Assembly: GCA_964251665.1 (NCBI GenBank)
Contig: CAXUKO010000019.1
Coordinates: 50,661 to 114,660 of the forward strand
DNA: 64,000 nt
Source of the DNA: JBBQLG01 sp964251665
Lineage (GTDB): Bacteria > Bacteroidota > Bacteroidia > Cytophagales > Spirosomataceae
Direction of reading: 5' to 3'
Shown here: piece after piece, positions 59,054 through 64,000 of the stretch
Numbering within the stretch: the first letter of the stretch is position 1
Layout: every line of letters starts with the position of its first letter
Notes under the pieces: generated by a model
Seen by the model: only the letters and a program-made list of their open reading frames with translations
Databases searched by the model: none
Told to the model about the DNA's origin: nothing
Program-made: the position numbers and the translations under genes

Positions 59054-59751
59054 TTCGCGCTGGCGAATAGCTGTCCGGCCTTATTCCAGTCGAATACGTT
59101 GAACGCGGCCTGTACGTAGTCGGGACGTCGGTTCTGGTATTTCAGGTAATAGGCGTGTTCCCACACGTCAAGGCCCAGCACGGGTGTCCCTTTCTTCTCG
59201 GCCAGTGCCATCAGCGGATTATCCTGATTTGGGGTGGTAGTGATGTCTACGCCACTTCCGTCCTTGATGAGCCATACCCAGCCCGAACCAAAGCGGGAGG
59301 TAGCGGCTTTGCCCCATTCGGTTTTGAAGTTATCGAACGAGCCAAATTTTTTGGTGATTGCGTCGGCCAGCGCACCCGTTGGTGTACCGCCCCCTTTGGC
59401 CGACAGGATATTCCAGAAAAACGTGTGATTCCAGTGGCCACCGGCATTGTTACGTACGGCCGGTGGCGTGGTTGTGCTCACGCTGCGCACCAGTTCATCA
59501 ATGTTCATCTTGGCCATATCCGTACCAGCTACGGCCTTGTTGAGGTTATCAACGTAGGCTTTGTGGTGTTTGTCGTGGTGGATTTCCATTGTCATTTTGT
59601 CGATATGCGGCTCCAGCGCGGCCACGTCGTAGGGCAGCGGAGCGAGCGTAAAGGGTCCGGTTACCTGCGTGGTGGGAAACCCAAACGAGCGGGTTGCCAT
59701 CAGCCCGGCCGACACGCCAAAAACGGTTTTCAAAAAATCACTGCGTTGCAT
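59050..59751 (-). CDS. Exported Fe/Mn superoxide dismutase
   Basis: 233 residues. Metal ligands: His58 (MEIHHDKHH), His109 (GGHWNHTFFW), Asp195 and His199 (DVWEHAYYLKYQNRRPDY). QDNPLM and GSGWVWLI are typical. An amino-terminal signal-like stretch (MQRSDFLKTVFGVSAGLMAT) lies before the enzyme, so it is probably exported to remove superoxide in the periplasm. Fe versus Mn cannot be read safely. Its end overlaps a hairpin. Confidence 0.93.
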   Translation of the reverse strand: MQRSDFLKTVFGVSAGLMATRSFGFPTTQVTGPFTLAPLPYDVAALEPHIDKMTMEIHHDKHHKAYVDNLNKAVAGTDMAKMNIDELVRSVSTTTPPAVRNNAGGHWNHTFFWNILSAKGGGTPTGALADAITKKFGSFDNFKTEWGKAATSRFGSGWVWLIKDGSGVDITTTPNQDNPLMALAEKKGTPVLGLDVWEHAYYLKYQNRRPDYVQAAFNVFDWNKAGQLFASAK

Positions 59752-59859
59752 GAGTGAAAGGGGTTTGTGGTTAATTGACTCCCTGACCTAACGACCCTTT
59801 GGGGTCAATGTTTTGGGCAGGGCAAAGTACGACAGTTTCGGGTGAACGAAGCGACCCGG

Positions 59860-60576
59860 TCAGTTAGTTTCAGCCAGGGTAGTTTCCTCGGCGGTCGTAC
59901 GCTCATCGTAGCGTCGGTTGGCCCGCCGGATTATGAAGGGAATGATAATCCAGGTTATGCCCAGCAGCCAGGTTACCCCAAATAGGGCGGCAATCATACC
60001 CAGACCAAACGCCGTTGGCACGGCCAGGCTGATGAGTGCAATTTTATCGATAAGATGCCGACTCACCGATGCGTCGATCAGGCGATGCTGCCGGGTGGCA
60101 TACCGCCACATTTCCCACTGTACCAGGCCGACCAGCATCAGGCTGGCGCAATAAAACACGGCGGCCTGGTCCCAGATCACATATTCCGAAAACAGAGCAG
60201 TCGTAAACGGAATAAAGGCGACGCACATCAGCAGGACGATATTACGCCACAGTAACCCATTGTCGTAGCGACGGATGATACCGAAATTACGGTGATGATT
60301 CATCCAAAACCGCCCGACAATCAGGAAGCTGACAATAAACCCGAGGATTTTGGGGAGCAGGTGCAGTAGTTTGGTTGGGCCTTCGGTGTAGATTTCATAA
60401 ACATTGTCGGCCCCGAACAGGCCTTCGTGTTCACCGGAAAAAACCGGCACTTTAATCTCGATTACCAGCAGGGTAATGGCAATGGCAAAAACGGCATCAC
60501 TGAAAAAGACGATGCGCTCGAACTGGAGCGCACTTTGCTCGTGATGATTCATCGGGTCAGGTTGGTGCTGCGGCAT
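59860..60576 (-). CDS. TMEM175-family membrane protein (potassium-channel-like, DUF1211)
   Basis: 238 residues (or 230 if the Met at 60552 is used) with about six membrane helices. The family's first-helix filter motif reads FSDAVFAIAITLLVIEI near residues 25-41. Bacterial homologues form tetrameric K+-permeable channels; this one has a single repeat. The end is charged and probably cytoplasmic (RRANRRYDERTTAEETTLAE). It stands alone. Confidence 0.88.
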   Translation of the reverse strand: MPQHQPDPMNHHEQSALQFERIVFFSDAVFAIAITLLVIEIKVPVFSGEHEGLFGADNVYEIYTEGPTKLLHLLPKILGFIVSFLIVGRFWMNHHRNFGIIRRYDNGLLWRNIVLLMCVAFIPFTTALFSEYVIWDQAAVFYCASLMLVGLVQWEMWRYATRQHRLIDASVSRHLIDKIALISLAVPTAFGLGMIAALFGVTWLLGITWIIIPFIIRRANRRYDERTTAEETTLAETN

Positions 60577-60757
60577 TGCTTGGGCGTTTGGGGCCTGAAA
60601 ATATACCGCCTGAGTGGAAATTTACCAAATGGAAGAAGTGAGCCTAATGGGCCGTAGGAGCTGGAAGAAGTGAGTTGAAGTTAGTAGTGGTTAAAAATAA
60701 GTCACCATTCCAACCGTACCAGCTTAAATAAGGTCTTAGTAATCAAACACTATACGT

Positions 60758-61279
60758 ATGCGCCTTTTAACTACATTTTGCTTTCTGGCTGTGCTGGTCG
60801 GTTGCCATAACAAAGACGTTTCGCCAGCTTCGTCAACGGGCACGCTCAACAGCACCTCACAAAGTGGGTGGACGACCGAGCGCCTGAACAGTGACTATAC
60901 CGTTCAGTTTCCGACCGGGTATACAGGAAACGGAGCGGTTGGGTTTGAAGGGCTTACGTTTTCGAAAACCCGCAAAGACGGTAAGGCACAGTTTCATTAC
61001 TCTTTCTGTGGGCCTACGTTCTGCTCAGAATACGGACAACCATTACCAAATCCGGTTCCGGCCCGTGTTATCGCTGGTTCGTTAACATTGAATAAGTCAG
61101 TTGCATTAAACCGAAACGGACAGACTCAAGGCATCTTTTACTACGCTGAGCAGGACAAAACGTCCGGGCGGCTGTACCTGCTGAACGATGGACAACTTAA
61201 AGAATCGCTCACCATTCAGTACGAGTATAGTCTACAAAATGAAGTGCTGGCTATTCTGCAAACCATTCAGCCAAGATGA
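60758..61279 (+). CDS. Putative lipoprotein
   Basis: 173 residues. Signal peptide with lipobox LVGC (Cys16). The mature part is beta-rich with two cysteines close together (HYSFCGPTFCSEYG, about 86-99) that could form a disulfide. I do not recognise the family. The GMC oxidoreductase gene follows, its ATG 78 bp after this stop. Confidence 0.75.
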   Translation: MRLLTTFCFLAVLVGCHNKDVSPASSTGTLNSTSQSGWTTERLNSDYTVQFPTGYTGNGAVGFEGLTFSKTRKDGKAQFHYSFCGPTFCSEYGQPLPNPVPARVIAGSLTLNKSVALNRNGQTQGIFYYAEQDKTSGRLYLLNDGQLKESLTIQYEYSLQNEVLAILQTIQPR

Positions 61280-61357
61280 ATGAAGGTGGTAAGCGGGCGA
61301 GGTAGCCATTTCCCAATTCCGTCAAGTATATCCCGCTCCGGCCGTTCTTTTTCGGAT

Positions 61358-63121
61358 ATGCCTAACACACTCTCCTGCGCGTACCAATCGACTCCCGGCG
61401 GGGAGCAGCATACGTTTGATGCCATCGTAATTGGCTCAGGAATCAGCGGGGGCTGGGCCGCCAAAGAGCTTTGTGAGCAGGGGCTTAAAACGCTGGTGCT
61501 CGAACGGGGCCGCCCCATCGAGCACATCAAAGACTACCCAACGGCCACCATGAATCCCTGGGAATTTGCACACCGGGGCACCCTGCCGCAGTCGTTTCTG
61601 GACGCAAACCCACTCATCAGCCGGGCGGCAGGGTTTGGCGAAGATACGGCTCACTTTTTCATAAAAGACAACGATCACCCCTACGTTCAGGAGAAGCCCT
61701 TCGACTGGATTCGGGGCTATCAGGTCGGTGGAAAGTCGATTATCTGGGGACGGGCCTGCCAGCGCTGGAGCGACTTTGAATTTACGGCTCCGGCCCGCTT
61801 CGGTTACGGCATCGACTGGCCCATCCGGTATGCCGATGTGGCACCCTGGTACGCTCATGTCGAGCGGTTTATCGGCGTTTGTGGCCATAAAGACGGACTG
61901 GAAGCTATGCCCGACGGCGAGTTCATGAAGCCTTTCGACCTGAACTGCGTGGAGGCTCACATTCAGCAAAAGCTCAGGCAGCACTATCAGGATCGCTTTG
62001 TGGTACAGGCCCGCTGGGCGCAACTCACCGAACCGCAGGCCATCCATCAACAGCAGGGTCGCGCCGGGTGTCAGGCCCGGAACCTGTGTATGCGGGGCTG
62101 CCCCTATGCGGGGTATTTCAGTTCGGTTTCCTCAACGCTGCCCTGGGCACAAAAAACCGGTAACCTCACCATCCGGCCCTTCTCGGTTGTTCATTCGATT
62201 ATCTATGATGAAAAACAGAAAGCACCGGTCGGCTCATCGGCGAAGACCGGGAAGGCGGTAGGTGTGCGGGTGATTGACACCAATACCCATAAAACGACGG
62301 ACTATTTTGCGCGGGTCATTTTCTTGAATGCCTCGGCGCTGAACAGTAATCTGATTCTGCTCAACTCCACCTCCAGCCGGTTCCCCAATGGGCTGGGCAA
62401 CGACAACGGGCTACTGGGAAAATACATTGCGTTTCATAATTACCGGGCTTCAGTTAGCGCGGCCATCGACGGATTTGACGATCAGTATTATTACGGCCGC
62501 AACCCGACCGAGCCGATTCTGGTCAATTACCGAAACCTGCACCGGCAGGACACGGACTATGTGGGTGGATTCACTACATTTCTGGGTGCCTACCGGTCGC
62601 GCGGCCCGGGAGACGCGCAGGCCCCGTCGTTCGGACCGGTCTACAAAGAGGCCATGACCAAACCCGGCGGCTGGCGGGCGTACATGTACATGCAGGGTGA
62701 AACCATTCCGAAAGCCAGTAATCATGTCCGGCTGAGCAAAACCCAAACCGACCAATGGGGTATTCCACTGCTGGTTACGTCAGTCGGGTACGATGATAAC
62801 GACGAAAAAATGGTGGCTGATTTTCTGGCGCAAAGCACCGAGATGCTGACTAAAGCAGGCTGTACCGATATCCGGCCGCATGACAGCAGGCAGGCTCCGG
62901 GGCTGGATATTCACGAGATGGGCGGTGTACGGATGGGCAACGATCCAAACACGTCGCTACTGAACAAGTGGAATCAGTTGCACGCCTGCCCCAACGTGTT
63001 CGTGACCGACGGTGCCTGCATGACCAGCACCGGCAATCAAAGCCCGTCTATCCTCTACATGGCCCTCACCGCCCGCGCGGCCACACACGCTGTGTCGGAA
63101 ATGAAAAAGGGGAATTTGTAA
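61358..63121 (+). CDS. GMC-family oxidoreductase (FAD alcohol/sugar dehydrogenase-like)
   Basis: 587 residues from the ATG at 61358 (an earlier frame start at 61280 lacks similarity). FAD-binding GSGISGG (26-32) then the KTLVLERG strand, VGGKSIIWGRACQRWSD near 127-143, and the carboxy-terminal GMC_oxred_C part with HEMGGVRMGNDPNTSLLNKW and the TGNQSPSILYMALTARAATH helix. The active-site His is expected in the HEMGG segment. It is of the type found with gluconate or sugar 2-dehydrogenase small subunits, but no subunit 3 or cytochrome gene is adjacent here. A Cys-rich CMRGCPYAG loop may be redox-active. Substrate unknown. Confidence 0.9.
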   Translation: MPNTLSCAYQSTPGGEQHTFDAIVIGSGISGGWAAKELCEQGLKTLVLERGRPIEHIKDYPTATMNPWEFAHRGTLPQSFLDANPLISRAAGFGEDTAHFFIKDNDHPYVQEKPFDWIRGYQVGGKSIIWGRACQRWSDFEFTAPARFGYGIDWPIRYADVAPWYAHVERFIGVCGHKDGLEAMPDGEFMKPFDLNCVEAHIQQKLRQHYQDRFVVQARWAQLTEPQAIHQQQGRAGCQARNLCMRGCPYAGYFSSVSSTLPWAQKTGNLTIRPFSVVHSIIYDEKQKAPVGSSAKTGKAVGVRVIDTNTHKTTDYFARVIFLNASALNSNLILLNSTSSRFPNGLGNDNGLLGKYIAFHNYRASVSAAIDGFDDQYYYGRNPTEPILVNYRNLHRQDTDYVGGFTTFLGAYRSRGPGDAQAPSFGPVYKEAMTKPGGWRAYMYMQGETIPKASNHVRLSKTQTDQWGIPLLVTSVGYDDNDEKMVADFLAQSTEMLTKAGCTDIRPHDSRQAPGLDIHEMGGVRMGNDPNTSLLNKWNQLHACPNVFVTDGACMTSTGNQSPSILYMALTARAATHAVSEMKKGNL

Positions 63122-63298
63122 TGGTGGAAATTGGCGTAATGGTAATTTGGGAGATGGCTAAAGTGGCAGTTGAAAAGTAGCTCTTAAAATCTGACCAGAT
63201 TTTTGTATCTTTTAAAGGGTCGCCTTATAACTCATGTTATGTTAGGTGGATAGGAAATAACTATTCGAAGCTAGTATAATTCCATTTGTAGCCTAATT

Positions 63299-63799
63299 TT
63301 AATCAATCATTTTAGCGAGAAATGATTGAAAGTCATTCTCAAGACGTACAGGTTTGTAAGGCTTACCATGCTCATCATACATTAGTAATACCCAAAATAA
63401 TTCATCTATATTATACTGCTGAGTACCAACGCACAAAAACGTTTCCCCAACACCAGCATAAGCAATTGGTAACATAATATTGGTATAAAATTCGGCTTCT
63501 AATAATTCTTTTAATCCGTATATGTCTCCACTTTCTTCAATCAAAGCAATATGCTTATCTACTTCATCAAGGGAATTGAAATTTCCAATATATAAAGTAT
63601 CGTAGCCTACCTGTGGAATATTATCCGGCAATTTATATCTATGTCTAATAGGAATACCACCGTTAAACTGCCTAAGAAAATCTTTGTATTTTGGTGGAAT
63701 AATTACAGAACGAGAAGCTTCAAACTGATTTAAAATAGTTTGGTCTACAGAAGTGTAATTGTTGTTTTCTGTTAAGAAAGGCGTATAGTTTACAATCAT
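63299..63799 (-). CDS. SMI1/KNR4 (SUKH)-family protein
   Basis: 166 residues with the family pattern IPPKYKDFLRQFNGGIP near residues 35-50 and a later IMLPIAYAGVGETFLCVG ... YNIDELFWVLLMYDEHGKPY region ending near a predicted helix, NDFQSFLAKMID. SUKH proteins often neutralise nuclease or other toxins. No toxin gene lies in the remaining 200 bp. The codon use and surrounding DNA are much more AT-rich than the rest of the window, a sign of a recently acquired piece. Confidence 0.82.
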   Translation of the reverse strand: MIVNYTPFLTENNNYTSVDQTILNQFEASRSVIIPPKYKDFLRQFNGGIPIRHRYKLPDNIPQVGYDTLYIGNFNSLDEVDKHIALIEESGDIYGLKELLEAEFYTNIMLPIAYAGVGETFLCVGTQQYNIDELFWVLLMYDEHGKPYKPVRLENDFQSFLAKMID

Positions 63800-64000
63800 T
63801 TACAGTTCAGCTTAAATTTACTCTAAATTCAAATAGATAATAAAATTATATCTATTTTTTTCTTAAAGGTTGGTATCGCTGCTGATAGTCATTGACAAAT
63901 GACTTTAAACAGGTATATTTTCCTGTTGTATAAGTGGCAATATGTTAAGAGCGTGTTGGGGAATTAGATTCGGCATTAGGCCGGTATTCGCTGTAACATG
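63800..64000. other. AT-rich intergenic end of the window
   Basis: No supported gene is present. The stretch is strongly AT-rich with a poly-T/A run near 63847-63866 and continues beyond the window. Confidence 0.6.

Overview
The window looks like a chromosome segment of a Bacteroidota bacterium of the Cytophagales, most like Spirosoma or a close relative. The evidence is the very large set of MacB/FtsX-type permeases, TAnnTTTG-type promoter boxes, an ArgF'-type carbamoyltransferase, and the absence of clear Shine-Dalgarno sites before most genes. No rRNA, phage, IS transposase or CRISPR array was seen. One tRNA, Leu(UAG), is present.

Region 1 (1-28852) is the standout. Eight complete and one partial ~800-residue ABC permease genes lie on the minus strand, with a single LolD/MacB-type ATPase and a single HlyD/MacA-type adaptor. 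At the far end are a sigma-54-dependent response regulator and its NtrB-like sensor kinase. Three intergenic regions carry the same layout: a paired inverted repeat of consensus TGTCCG-N4-CGGACA (the two sites 21-22 bp apart), then 53-54 bp later a sigma-54-like -24/-12 element reading into the operon. The three operons are: small secreted protein + two permeases; two permeases; and adaptor + ATPase + a second small secreted protein. The two secreted proteins are paralogues. I infer that the sensor/regulator pair switches on the adaptor, the ATPase, at least four permeases and both secreted proteins together. Three Uma2-like nuclease-fold genes each sit 44-57 bp upstream of a permease and point away from it. 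A RelE/ParE toxin-antitoxin pair lies between the regulator and kinase genes.

Region 2 (29038-40936) holds an exported GH26 glycosidase, a DoxX membrane protein, an NlpC/P60 hydrolase and an arginine operon argD-argF'-argB. That operon is interrupted by a GxxExxY gene bounded by inverted CGCAAAG repeats. Two tandem lipoproteins follow, then clpX, clpP, a small XRE regulator, tig and tRNA-Leu.

Region 3 (41150-49000s) has the stringent-response enzyme Rel, a Fur-family regulator, a small protein/HNH endonuclease pair joined to purA, a YitT-type membrane protein, a LysR regulator and a SorAB-like sulfite dehydrogenase with its cytochrome.

Region 4 (50039-64000) has an amino-acid/ethanolamine-type permease, two adjacent membrane proteins with long coiled coils and no recognised family, a DUF2442 protein, a chromate transporter, a 2OG-Fe(II) oxygenase, a PAS-PAS histidine kinase, an exported superoxide dismutase, a TMEM175-like channel protein, a lipoprotein, a GMC oxidoreductase and, in visibly AT-rich DNA at the end, an SMI1/KNR4-type protein. 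Several gene ends carry long hairpins, each of different sequence.
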